Source: Epibacterium sp. Ofav1-8
GTDB taxonomy: Bacteria > Pseudomonadota > Alphaproteobacteria > Rhodobacterales > Rhodobacteraceae
Length of the DNA: 64,000 nt
Reading direction: 5' to 3'
Assembly (NCBI RefSeq): GCF_022348185.1
Contig: NZ_JAKRFD010000003.1
Location: forward strand, 248,001 to 312,000
Part shown: positions 1 to 9,022 of the stretch, one piece after another
Position numbering within the stretch: position 1 is the first letter of the stretch
How the letters are laid out: the number at the start of each line of letters is the position of its first letter
Notes under the pieces: generated by a model
Seen by the model: the letters and a program-made list of their open reading frames with translations, nothing else
Databases searched by the model: none
What the model was told of the DNA's origin: nothing
Translations under genes and position numbers: made by a program

Positions 1-252
1 TTTCGAGCGTGCGGCAGGCAAGCTGGTCGGGGCCGCCCCCATGCTGCCAGCAGGGCGGCGGCGCAGAAGGGTATTTGCTGCAAAACCTCTTGCCAGCGCC
101 CCGGCCAGCCGACACATTGCCTGTGACCTCGCGTCCGGTGCGAAGAGAGTTGATGCGCATGAGCGTCATCTGTTATTCGGAACGCCGGATCGTGAACGGG
201 TGGGTGACAGGGCATCCGTGGCGTCAAATGAAAAACCCGGGAAAGGGCGAAC

Positions 253-2490
253 ATGGTTGAGAACACGGAATCCGAGAGCAGGAAGCTTCTGGGTCGTCTG
301 CGCGAGGCCATGGCAGGAGATGATGCCGGGCAGGCCCGCCTTGATAAGATCACTCAGCTGATTGCCGACAGCATGGGCACCGAAGTGTGCTCCATCTATC
401 TGTTTCGCGACGAAGAAACGCTGGAGCTCTGCGCCACCGAAGGTCTGAACCGCGAATCCGTTCACCAGACCCGCATGCGCGTGGGCGAGGGGCTGGTGGG
501 GCGCGTGGCCCGCACCGGCAAGGTCATCAACACCCCCGATGCCCCCAGCGCGCGCGGCTTCCGCTACATGCCCGAGACGGGGGAAGAGCGGTTTTCCTCT
601 TTCCTCGGGATTCCGATCCAGCGTCTGGGCGAGATGATGGGCGTCCTGGTGGTGCAGTCCAAGGAGACCCGTGAATACTCCTCCGACGCGGTTTATGCGC
701 TTGAGGTGGTGGCCATGGTCATTGCCGAAATGACCGAGCTGGGAGCCTTTGTGGGCGAGGGCTCGGCGATGTCGCCGCTGCACCAGCAGTCCGTGATCCT
801 GAAGGGGATCACCGCCCAGGAGGGGGCGGCCGAGGGCAATATCTGGCTGCATGAACCCCGCGTGGTGGTCACCAACCCGATTGCCGATGATCCGCACCGC
901 GAACTGGAGCGCCTGCAAGAGGCCGTGGACGAGCTGCGCGTGGGCGTTGACAAGATGCTTCAGGTCTCCGGCGCGGACAAGGAGCAGGCGCAGGTTCTGG
1001 AAACCTATCGGATGTTTGCCAATTCCAAGGGCTGGATGCGGCGCATGGAAGAAGACATTGCGCGTGGCCTCAGCGCCGAAGCTGCGGTGGAAAAAGAGCA
1101 ATCCCTCGCCCGTGGCCGTATGGCGCAGGTGCAGGATGCCTATTTGCGCGAACGTCTGAGCGATCTGGATGATCTCTCCAACCGCCTGCTGCGCATTCTG
1201 ACCGGGCAGGGCAAGGACACTGGCGCGGAGTTGCCGGAGAACCCCATTCTAGTAGCCCGCAATATCGGCCCGGCCGAGCTGCTGGAATATGGCCGCAAGC
1301 TCAAGGGGATTGTCCTTGAGGAAGGCTCCGTGGGCTCTCATGCGGCGATTGTGGCGCGGGCGCTGGCGATCCCGCTGGTGGTGCGCGCTGCGCGGATCAC
1401 GACAGAGGGGCTGAACGGTGATCATGTGCTGGTCGATGGCGATCAGGGCGTGGTGCATCTGCGCCCCGACGATCCCGTCGTCAGCGCCTTTCGCGACAAG
1501 ATCGCGATGCAGGCACAGGCGCAGGAGCGCTACGCGTCGATACGTGACAAACCTGCTATAACGTCCGATGGTCAAAGAATAAATCTGGTGATGAATGCCG
1601 GTCTGATGGCGGATCTTCCGTCGCTGGACAACTCCGGTGCAGAAGGCGTTGGCCTGTTTCGGACCGAGTTGCAGTTTCTGGTCCGCAACAAGATGCCCAA
1701 GCGGTCCGAGCTGGTGGCGCTCTACCAGCGGGTTCTGGAAGCCGCGCATGGCAAACGTGTGGTGTTTCGCACACTCGATATCGGCTCCGACAAAGTGCTG
1801 CCCTACATGAAGCCGCAGGATGAACCCAATCCGGCGCTTGGCTGGCGGGCGATCCGCGTGGGGCTTGATAAACCCGGCGTGATGCGGATGCAGCTGCAGG
1901 CGCTGATCCGGGCGGCCAATGGCGGCCCGCTGACGGTTATGTTTCCCTTCGTCGCCCAGTTCGAGGAGTACCGGCTGGCAAGAGAGGAAGTGAACAAAAC
2001 CATCGAACGCGAAAAACGTCTGGGTCATATCCTGCCCTCCAGTCTGGAGGTCGGGGCGATGCTGGAGACGCCATCGCTTGGTTTTGCGCCGCTCAAGTTC
2101 TTTGAGGAAGTGGATTTCCTGTCGATCGGCGGCAACGATCTGAAACAGTTTTTCTTTGCGGCGGATCGTGAAAATGAACGGGTGCGCAAACGCTACGATA
2201 CGCTGAATGTGAGCTTCCTGAGCTTTATCGAACGCATCGTGGAGCGCTGCGATATCTCTGGCACGCCGCTGAGTTTCTGCGGCGAAGATGCCGGGCGTCC
2301 GATCGAGGCGGTCTGTCTTGCGGCCATGGGCATCCGCACCCTGTCGATGCGCCCGGCCTCCATCGGTCCGGTCAAATCGCTGCTGATGCGGGTGGATCTG
2401 GGCGAGTTGCGCAAGATCATCTCTGATGCGCGCCATCGGGGCGATCAGACCGTGCGCCCGGCAGTGATGCAATATCTACGAGGACTTTAA
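253..2490 (+). CDS. ptsP: PTS-Ntr enzyme I (PEP-protein phosphotransferase PtsP)
   Basis: A 745-residue protein that takes phosphate from phosphoenolpyruvate and passes it to NPr in the nitrogen-related phosphotransferase system, a cytoplasmic regulatory relay that imports no sugar. An N-terminal GAF domain (about residues 15-160) separates it from sugar-PTS enzyme I. The swivelling domain carries the phospho-accepting His363 in GSHAAIVARALAIP. The C-terminal PEP-binding barrel has GVGLFRTE, FLSIGGNDLKQFFFA and the active-site Cys676 in LSFCGEDAGRP. Length and domain order are normal for the family. The ATG at 253 follows a purine-rich GGGAAAGGGCGA. No gene is visible in the first 252 bases, so it is probably the first gene of its transcript here. 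Confidence 0.97.
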   Translation: MVENTESESRKLLGRLREAMAGDDAGQARLDKITQLIADSMGTEVCSIYLFRDEETLELCATEGLNRESVHQTRMRVGEGLVGRVARTGKVINTPDAPSARGFRYMPETGEERFSSFLGIPIQRLGEMMGVLVVQSKETREYSSDAVYALEVVAMVIAEMTELGAFVGEGSAMSPLHQQSVILKGITAQEGAAEGNIWLHEPRVVVTNPIADDPHRELERLQEAVDELRVGVDKMLQVSGADKEQAQVLETYRMFANSKGWMRRMEEDIARGLSAEAAVEKEQSLARGRMAQVQDAYLRERLSDLDDLSNRLLRILTGQGKDTGAELPENPILVARNIGPAELLEYGRKLKGIVLEEGSVGSHAAIVARALAIPLVVRAARITTEGLNGDHVLVDGDQGVVHLRPDDPVVSAFRDKIAMQAQAQERYASIRDKPAITSDGQRINLVMNAGLMADLPSLDNSGAEGVGLFRTELQFLVRNKMPKRSELVALYQRVLEAAHGKRVVFRTLDIGSDKVLPYMKPQDEPNPALGWRAIRVGLDKPGVMRMQLQALIRAANGGPLTVMFPFVAQFEEYRLAREEVNKTIEREKRLGHILPSSLEVGAMLETPSLGFAPLKFFEEVDFLSIGGNDLKQFFFAADRENERVRKRYDTLNVSFLSFIERIVERCDISGTPLSFCGEDAGRPIEAVCLAAMGIRTLSMRPASIGPVKSLLMRVDLGELRKIISDARHRGDQTVRPAVMQYLRGL

Positions 2491-3066
2491 CCGCTCAAAT
2501 TGTCTGGGGGCATGACAGCGTTGATCGCGCTCAGCGGGCGCGCGATCTGTCTTGGCCACGGCTGGGTTTGAGTGCAATGGCGGGGATTGCGATGTCGGCG
2601 GCCCTAGAATGCGTTGTCCTTGTCCGATTTTTCTCGCAGAATATTCCAAAAATTTTTTCTATAATTGTCTTTAATCAACATTTCTGCGGTTTCTGGCTCA
2701 AATGCCTATCCGGTGATGAAAGCCTAGATTTGGCTGAGCAGCGTGTTCGCCTGATCAACGCAACGGAGCCCACGGGGAGATCGGCAATAGAGTAGCGTCA
2801 TCGGGGCCGGCAGCACATGCGAGCGGTGGCGATACCCACATGATGACCTGGGCAAAACCACTTGAGCTCAAGCGGAAATCCCGAATTTATCCACAGATTT
2901 GACTGGCGTTTTCCACAGCCTTTGACGGTGGCTTTGTCGGCGCGGCCACCCGGCTGGCGTCAATTTGACAGCTTGCTCGTAAATCTGCCGAATTCCCCCT
3001 CACTGGGTCTAGGCGCAGCCTTTGCAATGGATATGATCCCGGCGATCAGGAGAGGAAGACCAACAG
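2491..3066. other. Intergenic region, no gene seen
   Basis: About 575 bases between ptsP and the thiamine-diphosphate enzyme. An 8-bp inverted repeat (GATCGCGC/GCGCGATC, 2523-2547) just after ptsP may end its transcript but lacks a T-tract. An AT-rich patch around 2645-2690 breaks the high-GC background. Open frames here have no family resemblance and poor starts. The promoter of the downstream gene presumably lies in this stretch. Confidence 0.5.
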
Positions 3067-4779
3067 ATGTCCAGCGTATCAGCACCATCCACCACACCGC
3101 CGCGCCGCAGCGGGGGCAGAATTCTTGCGGATCAGTTGCGCATTCTAGGGGCAGACACGATTTATTGTGTACCCGGAGAAAGTTACCTGGAGTTGCTCGA
3201 CGGGCTTCACGCCCATCAGGAGGCGATAAACGTCGTCACCTGCCGGCACGAATCTGGTGCGTCGAATATGGCCGACGCCTATGGCAAGCTGACAGGCAAG
3301 CCGGGGATCTGCGCCGTGACGCGGGGGCCGGGGGCGACCAACGCGTCGAACGGCGTGCACACCGCGTTTCAGGATTCCACCCCGATGATCCTGCTGATCG
3401 GGCAGGTGGGGCGCGAGATGGTCGACCGGGAGGCCTTTCAGGAGATCGACTATCGCCGCATGTTCGGCCAGATGGCGAAATGGGTGGCGCAGATCGATGA
3501 TGCCGCCCGTATCCCGGAGTATATGGCGCGGGCATGGAAAACGGCTCTGTCGGGGCGCCCCGGACCGGTGGTGCTGGCGCTGCCCGAGGACATGCTCACC
3601 GATGAGGTTGCGGTCGCGGACCTGCGGGCGACCCCGCCGGCACGCCCGGCGCCGACCGCAGGCGATGTGGAGACCCTGCAGGCGATGATCGCGCGCGCCG
3701 AACGGCCGATGCTGATGGTGGGTGGCCCCGGCTGGAGCGACCGCTGTGCGCAAAAGGCGCTGGCATTTGCCGAACGGCTCGGGCTGCCGGTGACCACATC
3801 GTTCCGCAGTCAGGACTATGTGGACAACGGTCACGACAATTATGTCGGTCCTGTCGGCATCGCGCCGATTCCCAATCTTCGCAAACGCTTGCGTGAAGAT
3901 GTTGACCTTCTGATCGCGGTCGGGCCGCGTCTTGGCGAGATGACAACCCAGGGCTACGAGCTGATCGACATCCCGCATCCACAGATGACATTTGTGCATG
4001 TGCATCCGGGCGCCGAGGAGCTGGGGCAGGTCTATCAGCCGGATCTCGCGATCCACTCCGACCCGGAGCTGTTCTTTGACGCCGCCGAGGCCATCACCGT
4101 CCCCGATGGGCCGTATGTCTGGGCGGACTGGCTTCAGGACCAGCGGGCGGACTACCTTGCCTTCCAGACCCCGACCGAGGTGCCCGGTGATGTGAACATG
4201 GGCCATGTGGTGCGCCACATGAGCGAGACGCTGCCGCAGGACACGATCTATACCAACGGGGCGGGGAACTACACGGTCTGGCTGCACCGGTTTCACCAGC
4301 ATCGCGCCTATCGGACCCAGCTTGCCCCCACCAGCGGCTCCATGGGGTATGGGGTGCCTGCGGCCGTGGCGGCCAAGCTTCAGCATCCTGATCGCACGGT
4401 GGTTGCCATGGCCGGTGACGGCTGTTTCATGATGACATCGCAGGAGCTTGCCACCGCCGTTCAGCACGGCGCAGATGTGATCTTCGTTGTGGTGAACAAC
4501 GGCATGTACGGCACCATCCGGATGCACCAGGAGCGTCACCACCCCGGCAAGGTGATGGCGACCAAGCTGGTGAACCCGGATTTTGTGGCCTATGCGGCTT
4601 CCTTCGGCATCGCAGGCGAGCGGGTCTTGTCCACGAGCGATTTCCCGGCCGCGCTGGAACGTGCCCGGACTGCCAGGGGAGGCTACATGATCGAGATTGT
4701 CGTCGATCCGGAGGCTCTGACGCCCAACCAGTCGCTCTCGGCCGTGCGCGCAGAAGGCGAAGCGACGCAGAAGGCCTGA
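3067..4779 (+). CDS. Thiamine-diphosphate-dependent enzyme, acetolactate synthase large-subunit-like
   Basis: A 570-residue member of the TPP enzyme superfamily with three domains in the usual order: pyrimidine-binding (about 15-180, Glu38 in CVPGESYLELLDG being the expected cofactor-activating acid), central (about 195-330) and diphosphate-binding (about 370-540). The TPP/Mg signature runs from MAGDGCFMMTSQEL (near 448) to VVVNNGMYGT. The family includes acetolactate synthase, glyoxylate carboligase, sulfoacetaldehyde acetyltransferase and decarboxylases. No small regulatory subunit gene is adjacent, which argues against the housekeeping ilvBH enzyme. Substrate cannot be set from sequence alone. 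The ATG follows AGGAGAGGAAGACCAACAG. It is transcribed alone. Confidence 0.85.
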   Translation: MSSVSAPSTTPPRRSGGRILADQLRILGADTIYCVPGESYLELLDGLHAHQEAINVVTCRHESGASNMADAYGKLTGKPGICAVTRGPGATNASNGVHTAFQDSTPMILLIGQVGREMVDREAFQEIDYRRMFGQMAKWVAQIDDAARIPEYMARAWKTALSGRPGPVVLALPEDMLTDEVAVADLRATPPARPAPTAGDVETLQAMIARAERPMLMVGGPGWSDRCAQKALAFAERLGLPVTTSFRSQDYVDNGHDNYVGPVGIAPIPNLRKRLREDVDLLIAVGPRLGEMTTQGYELIDIPHPQMTFVHVHPGAEELGQVYQPDLAIHSDPELFFDAAEAITVPDGPYVWADWLQDQRADYLAFQTPTEVPGDVNMGHVVRHMSETLPQDTIYTNGAGNYTVWLHRFHQHRAYRTQLAPTSGSMGYGVPAAVAAKLQHPDRTVVAMAGDGCFMMTSQELATAVQHGADVIFVVVNNGMYGTIRMHQERHHPGKVMATKLVNPDFVAYAASFGIAGERVLSTSDFPAALERARTARGGYMIEIVVDPEALTPNQSLSAVRAEGEATQKA

Positions 4780-5261
4780 TTGTCGAGCGCGCCCCTGACG
4801 CTCGCGCTGCCTAGCGCTGGGGCGGGCAACAAATCCGGAACCATCATGCGATCTGGTCCGCCGCGGACCGGATCGCGCTTCAGCTTGTGAAACATGTCCC
4901 GCGCCAGCAGTTAGGCCACCCTGCGCCCAGCAGCCATCTCGCAGTCTAGGCGACATGGCCGTGCCGTACGCGGTCACAAACCCAAGGGAAACTCTTCCTC
5001 CGCCGCATGAGCGGTTCTTACAGGACCCTGTCGTTCTGCCGTTGGTTTCGGTGACATCGCGCGCACTGCCGTGCTGAGGGCGCGGTTTCTTCGCGCGCCG
5101 TGGTGTGTGCGATGTCGCCACCACTGAGAGGCTTATCACCACCCGTTGATTGGCGCAGAAACATGCGGAAGGGGCTGCGTGCACCACGACGCAAGACGAA
5201 CGGCACGAGGCCAAAACGCGAATGTTGAGCAGAGGGGTGAGAGCCGGAATTTGCTAGATAT
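4780..5261. other. Intergenic region up to the left end of the integrated element
   Basis: About 480 bases with no convincing gene. The long antisense frame that runs through here is the shadow of the upstream enzyme. No tRNA, repeat or clear terminator was recognised. The chromosomal side of the element's left att repeat begins at 5262. Confidence 0.5.
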
Positions 5262-5308
5262 TGGAGGCGAGTACCGGAATCGAACCGGTGTACACGGATT
5301 TGCAATCC
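5262..5308. repeat. attL, 47-bp direct repeat (displaced 3' part of tRNA-Cys)
   Basis: Identical over 47 bases to 15566-15612. On the minus strand it corresponds to the tRNA-Cys segment from the anticodon stem-loop through the T arm, acceptor 3' strand and CCA. The 5' half of the tRNA is missing, so this copy is not a functional tRNA gene. It is the footprint left by site-specific integration. Confidence 0.95.
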
Positions 5309-5429
5309 TTCGGATACCTCTGAAAACGCAAGACAAAGCTGTAAACACCCCCCCTTTAAGGGTGTCCAAAAATCAAACGGTTACGCGCCGCCTGTAAACC
5401 GAAAAGGCGGATCCAGCCTCGGCCGCTTC

Positions 5430-5801
5430 ATGAAACCTGCGCACAAGCGCATGTCACGGATGATCGGCTATTGCCTCACCCTTGGCACTGCCGATGCCTG
5501 GTCCGGTTTTAGCTTGGTTGCAGCGAGGAGGCTTTCTGAGACCGAGCGCGCGGCGTTGGCGTTCTCGGCCCTCAATTCCCTTGAATTGGATCACGCTGAA
5601 ATGACGGCGGCGGCGTCTATCGGTTCGGCCGGTACGCCTTTGCCCCCGTTTCTCGGAGGCATGGAGGATGCTCGGTTCTGGGCATCATACGCCAGCCGCT
5701 CAGAACTCAAGGCATATGCCCTCGCGTGTTTCAACGCCATGCCCGCCAGCGATCAGGCGGCGTTCTTCCAGTACATCAGCGCAAAGGAGGTGGCAGCATG
5801 A
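5430..5801 (+). CDS. Hypothetical protein, first gene of the element's head operon
   Basis: A 123-residue, alanine-rich, mostly helical protein with no recognised family. Its stop overlaps the start of the head-tail connector gene (ATGA-type junction at 5798-5801), so it is translationally coupled to a structural gene. The start at 5430 has no good ribosome site, and later ATGs at 5451 and 5460 are possible. The position suggests a head- or packaging-related role, but nothing in the sequence fixes a function. A small terminase analogue or a helper-interaction protein cannot be excluded. Confidence 0.6.
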   Translation: MKPAHKRMSRMIGYCLTLGTADAWSGFSLVAARRLSETERAALAFSALNSLELDHAEMTAAASIGSAGTPLPPFLGGMEDARFWASYASRSELKAYALACFNAMPASDQAAFFQYISAKEVAA

Positions 5802-6352
5802 AGATGCTTGTGCGCCAAACCCCGGTTGGCAGTGAACTGCCTTTCGTACTCGACCTGTTGAAAGGCCACATCCGGGCCGATCCCAGCGATACCAGCGAGG
5901 ATGTCGAGATCACGAACCTCGGACTGGCGGCGGCGGCGGAAATTGAGCAGGTAAGCCAAATCGCGCTGCTGGAAAAGACAGTCCGCGTGACGGTGTTTGA
6001 AGCATCCATGGGCGAGCTTTGGCGGCTTCCCATTGGACCGGCTAAAGATACCGCTACACCGACCGTGACGATCAACGGCCAGCCCTTCTCAGACTATACT
6101 TTCTTCGGAGGCAACCGCCCTCACCTGAAGTGGGGCAACAGCTTCGCAAACCTGAGCTTGAGTTGGGTTCAGATCGAGTACCAGGCAGGCTTTGGCGACA
6201 CGGCATCCAGCATCCCGGCTGATTTGTCCTATGCGCTGATGGATCAGGCCGCGCTCCTATATGATGCGCGTTCTCCACTCAGCACCAAATCCCTCACCCA
6301 CTCCCCGCACATGGCGCGCATTGGGGCCAAGTATCGAGGAGTGAGCCTGTGA
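5798..6352 (+). CDS. Phage head-tail connector protein (gp6-like)
   Basis: A 184-residue protein resembling the gp6-like head-tail connector family, which forms a ring under the portal and receives the tail. Family signs are the N-terminal helical segment with LLKGHIRADPSDTSEDVEI and the later IEYQAGFGD-type phrase followed by a helix rich in Ala and Leu. ATG 5798 is chosen because AAGGAGG lies just upstream at 5784-5790; a longer frame upstream of it has no support. It overlaps the preceding stop by 4 bases and the following GTG start by 4, as in a coupled late operon. In an element without tail genes this ring would be the surface presented to a helper's tails. Confidence 0.8.
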   Translation: MKMLVRQTPVGSELPFVLDLLKGHIRADPSDTSEDVEITNLGLAAAAEIEQVSQIALLEKTVRVTVFEASMGELWRLPIGPAKDTATPTVTINGQPFSDYTFFGGNRPHLKWGNSFANLSLSWVQIEYQAGFGDTASSIPADLSYALMDQAALLYDARSPLSTKSLTHSPHMARIGAKYRGVSL

Positions 6353-6579
6353 CCGAAGAAGAACTGGATCTCATCATGACATTCCGGTGGCCGCGTGTAG
6401 TGCGTCAGGTCATGGGATTAGCCAACGATGAGCGGTTGATGGGCTTTGTCTGCTCAATCGCCAGGAGCGGCAAGTGTCGCAACTGGCACCCCTCCAAGAA
6501 GCAAGAGGCATGGATGCGCAACATCCTGGCTGACTTCGACGCCGCGCATGAGCCGGAAATTCAGCTGATCGAGAGGTGA
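6349..6579 (+). CDS. Small hypothetical protein of the head operon
   Basis: A 76-residue protein starting with GTG 6349, overlapping the connector stop by 4 bases. It is tryptophan-containing and mixed-charge (MTEEELDLIMTFRWPRVVRQ at the start, a KKQEAWMRNILADFD stretch later). No family was recognised. It is the last gene before the 395-base gap ahead of the large terminase. Tight coupling supports that it is real. A DNA-binding or adaptor role is possible but not shown. Confidence 0.6.
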   Translation: MTEEELDLIMTFRWPRVVRQVMGLANDERLMGFVCSIARSGKCRNWHPSKKQEAWMRNILADFDAAHEPEIQLIER

Positions 6580-6589
6580 TAAGAACGAA

Positions 6590-6611
6590 GCCCGCCGGGC
6601 GAACGGCGGGC
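6590..6611 (+). terminator. GC-rich hairpin after the first three head-operon genes
   Basis: Perfect 7-bp stem CCCGCCG/CGGCGGG with a 6-base loop, 11 bases after the stop at 6579. There is no T-tract, so it may attenuate or shape the transcript rather than terminate it. Confidence 0.45.
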
Positions 6612-6974
6612 CTATGCGGCAGGTGGCTTTCACGGGTTAGCCGGGCCTGACGCATCACAGTGCTACCGGGAAACGGGCCAAAGCACAAGGGCAGCTATTC
6701 CGCGTCTTGCGGTCATTCCATGCCCTAAGGCCCCACTGCCACCCTCTAAGGCGGTGAACATGGGAGTGCGGACCGAGCCGAGGGAAAGGCAGGTCTGGCC
6801 ATATGCTGGGGCCTTCCGAAGTGGCGGGCAACATGGCGGCGGTCAGGGCGGGAGGCGGGGTTTTATCCCCTGCCACGGTAACCCGCTTTCTGACCGTCAC
6901 CAAGATAACCAACGTTGGAAGGCTTAGAAGAAGAGAACAACGGTTAGGTAGAGAGATACGCGCGAGGACAGACG
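6612..6974. other. Gap inside the head operon; possible packaging-site region
   Basis: About 360 bases between genes that are otherwise overlapping. An open frame of 59 codons (6803-6982) ends 8 bases inside the large terminase gene, but its arginine-rich product matches no family I know and its start is unsupported. The minus-strand frame across the region is not convincing. In HK97-type phages the small terminase gene normally precedes the large one; none is recognisable here. The gap could hold the cos/pac site, an unrecognised small terminase or an RNA element. GAGG at 6964-6967 serves the large terminase ATG. Confidence 0.4.
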
Positions 6975-8690
6975 ATGACTGAGGTAAAGAAAAAAAAGGA
7001 CAGGCAGTGGCGCAAAGCAGACGGCTCAAAGCTGCCGACGCCAGCCCCCGCACCGACGCTTGCGGAACAACGGGAACAAGACCTCTTCGGAAATGGTCCC
7101 AATGCCGAGACTTTGAAGAATGCAGGTAACCGAGGGTATGAGTTTTCTCTTTTCGCGCAGGACGAAAAGTTCGCCGCAGCGCCGCCAGCCGAAAGAGCTA
7201 TGCAATTCATGCATAGCCTGGCCATTCCCGAAGGTCCGAACGCGGGCACCCCAGTCATCCTCGCGCCGTTTCAACGCCAGTTCATCGAAGGCGCACTAGC
7301 TGCCGACACTGTCAACGCCATTCTCAGCATTGGGCGCGGCAACGGCAAATCTGCAATCACGGCGGGCTTGGCGCTTGGTGGCCTGATCGGCATCTGGGAC
7401 CGTCAACCACGTCGGGAAATCATCGCTGCCGCACGGACGCGCGACCAGGGCCGGATTATCTGGGACTTTGTGGCAGGCTTCGCGGCCTCTCTACCCCTCG
7501 AAATCCAGAAACAGTTGATCTACCGCCGTGCCCCCCGCTTGGAAATCGAATTCACTGGCGACGGTGGCGGGCATGTTCTGCGGGTGATTGCGGCTGACGG
7601 TAAATCCGCCCTGGGCGGTGCTCCTACCATGGCAATCCTGGACGAACGCGGACACTGGGCGCTTGATCGCGGTGATGAGCTGGAACACGCTTTGCTGTCT
7701 GGCCTGGGGAAGCGCGGCGGGCGCGCGGCCTTGATCAGTACCAGCGCCAGCGACGACACTCACTCCTACTCACGCCACATCGACGATCCATTGCCCGGCA
7801 CCTATGTGCAAGAGCATCGGCCCGCGCCCGGTCTCCCTGCGGACGATCCAGAAAGTTTGCTGATCGCCAACCCCGGCGCGCCTCATGGTATCGGCGCTTC
7901 GCTGGAATGGCTCGAAGCCCAGGCCAAGCGGGCGATTGCGCGAGGTGGATCCAGCCTCACGAGCTTCCGGCTCTACAACCGCAATGAGCGCGTGTCCGGT
8001 GAGGCGCGTGACATGCTGATTACCTTGGACGAATGGTTGGCCTGCGAAACCGATCCTTTGCCGCCCCGGCAGGGCAGCGTCGTGATCGGCATCGACCTGG
8101 GCGGATCGGCCAGCATGACGGCGGCTGCGTTCTATTGGCCCGAGACCGGGCGGCTAGAATGCCGGGGAGCCTTCCCTTCGCAGCCGTCCCTGCTGGATCG
8201 CGGGCAGGCCGATGGCGTGGCCGGGCGATATGTAGAGATGCAGGACCGGGGCGAATTGTCGGTTCTGGGCGACAAGACGGTGCCCGTTGCGCCATGGCTG
8301 GCCGAGGTGGTGCGCCATGTCGAAGGCCAGCCGATCAGCGCGATCACGATGGATCGCTTCAAACGGGCCGAACTGAGCGAAGCGATCACGCGGGCGGGCA
8401 TCCGTGCTCCGCTGGTCTGGCGCGGGCAGGGCTTCTTCGACGGTGGCGAGGATGCAGAACGTTTCCGCCGCGCGGCCTTTGACGGCCAGGTGAAGGCCAG
8501 CCCGTCACTGCTGTTGCGCTCTGCCTTCGCGGATGCGGTCTGCCTGCGCGACCCTTCGAACAACATCAAGATTGCCAAGGCCCGTTCGAACGGGCGGATC
8601 GACGCGGCGGCGGCAACGGTTCTGGCCGTCGCCCAGGGCGCGCGGATCGCGGCACAACCCAAAGCAAAAGCGAGGATGGCATGGTTCTGA
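6975..8690 (+). CDS. Phage terminase large subunit
   Basis: A 571-residue packaging motor that drives DNA into the prohead by ATP hydrolysis and cuts the concatemer. The ATPase half shows a Walker-A variant GRGNGKS (about 120-126) and Walker-B MAILDE (about 219-224). The nuclease half begins at VVIGIDLGGSASMTAAAF (near 370), the RNase-H-like metal site, and ends in a basic tail. Length fits the Terminase_1 (HK97/P27-type) family. The gene overlaps the next start by 10 bases. No recognisable small subunit, which normally selects the DNA, accompanies it. The N-terminal 40 residues are lysine-, proline- and alanine-rich and probably disordered. Confidence 0.92.
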   Translation: MTEVKKKKDRQWRKADGSKLPTPAPAPTLAEQREQDLFGNGPNAETLKNAGNRGYEFSLFAQDEKFAAAPPAERAMQFMHSLAIPEGPNAGTPVILAPFQRQFIEGALAADTVNAILSIGRGNGKSAITAGLALGGLIGIWDRQPRREIIAAARTRDQGRIIWDFVAGFAASLPLEIQKQLIYRRAPRLEIEFTGDGGGHVLRVIAADGKSALGGAPTMAILDERGHWALDRGDELEHALLSGLGKRGGRAALISTSASDDTHSYSRHIDDPLPGTYVQEHRPAPGLPADDPESLLIANPGAPHGIGASLEWLEAQAKRAIARGGSSLTSFRLYNRNERVSGEARDMLITLDEWLACETDPLPPRQGSVVIGIDLGGSASMTAAAFYWPETGRLECRGAFPSQPSLLDRGQADGVAGRYVEMQDRGELSVLGDKTVPVAPWLAEVVRHVEGQPISAITMDRFKRAELSEAITRAGIRAPLVWRGQGFFDGGEDAERFRRAAFDGQVKASPSLLLRSAFADAVCLRDPSNNIKIAKARSNGRIDAAAATVLAVAQGARIAAQPKAKARMAWF

Positions 8691-9022
8691 GCGCCGGTAG
8701 TCTCAACCGCCGCATTCAAGTCCAGCGGGTAACCAAAACCCCGGACGGCTATGGTGGTTTCAACAGCGAATGGAACGATCACGGCCCGGCGATCTTCGCC
8801 AGGCGACGCGACGTGTCCGACGTTGAACGCCTGAGTGCCGGTGCTTGGAATAACAAGCTTGTCACTCGCTTTATCATCCGCGCCACTGCATTCGGCAAAG
8901 GCATCCGCCGCACAGATCGCTTGGTGCACGAGGGTTTTACCTACGAAATCAGCGGCATCAAAGAGGTTCCGGACACCCGCGCATTTCTCGAGATCACAGC
9001 CGAAACGGAAGAAACACTGTGA
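8681..9022 (+). CDS. Phage head closure / head-tail adaptor protein
   Basis: A 113-residue protein of the SPP1 gp16 / head-tail adaptor type, which seals the connector after DNA filling and forms the tail docking face. The characteristic pattern is present: an N-terminal LNRRIQVQRVTKTPDGYGG, then a strand-rich core with FIIRATAFGKGIRRTDRLVH and YEISGIKEVPDTRAFLEIT. Normal size for the family. The start lies inside the terminase stop and its own stop overlaps the HNH start, so it is co-translated with both. Confidence 0.85.
   Translation: MVLSAGSLNRRIQVQRVTKTPDGYGGFNSEWNDHGPAIFARRRDVSDVERLSAGAWNNKLVTRFIIRATAFGKGIRRTDRLVHEGFTYEISGIKEVPDTRAFLEITAETEETL

Noticed and set aside
166-1101. Long minus-strand frame opposite ptsP
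   Set aside because: His/Gly/Leu-rich antisense shadow of a clear gene; no family, no ribosome site.
2568-2795. 75-codon frame after ptsP
   Set aside because: No ribosome site and no recognisable family.
3145-5214. 689-codon minus-strand frame opposite the TPP enzyme
   Set aside because: Antisense shadow produced by high GC; composition is not protein-like.
5262-5308. A second tRNA-Cys gene at the left end of the element
   Set aside because: Only the 3' part from the anticodon stem onward is present; the D arm and 5' acceptor strand are missing.
6655-7053. 132-codon minus-strand frame inside the head-operon gap
   Set aside because: Overlaps the large terminase start, Ser/Arg-rich, no family; better explained as chance.
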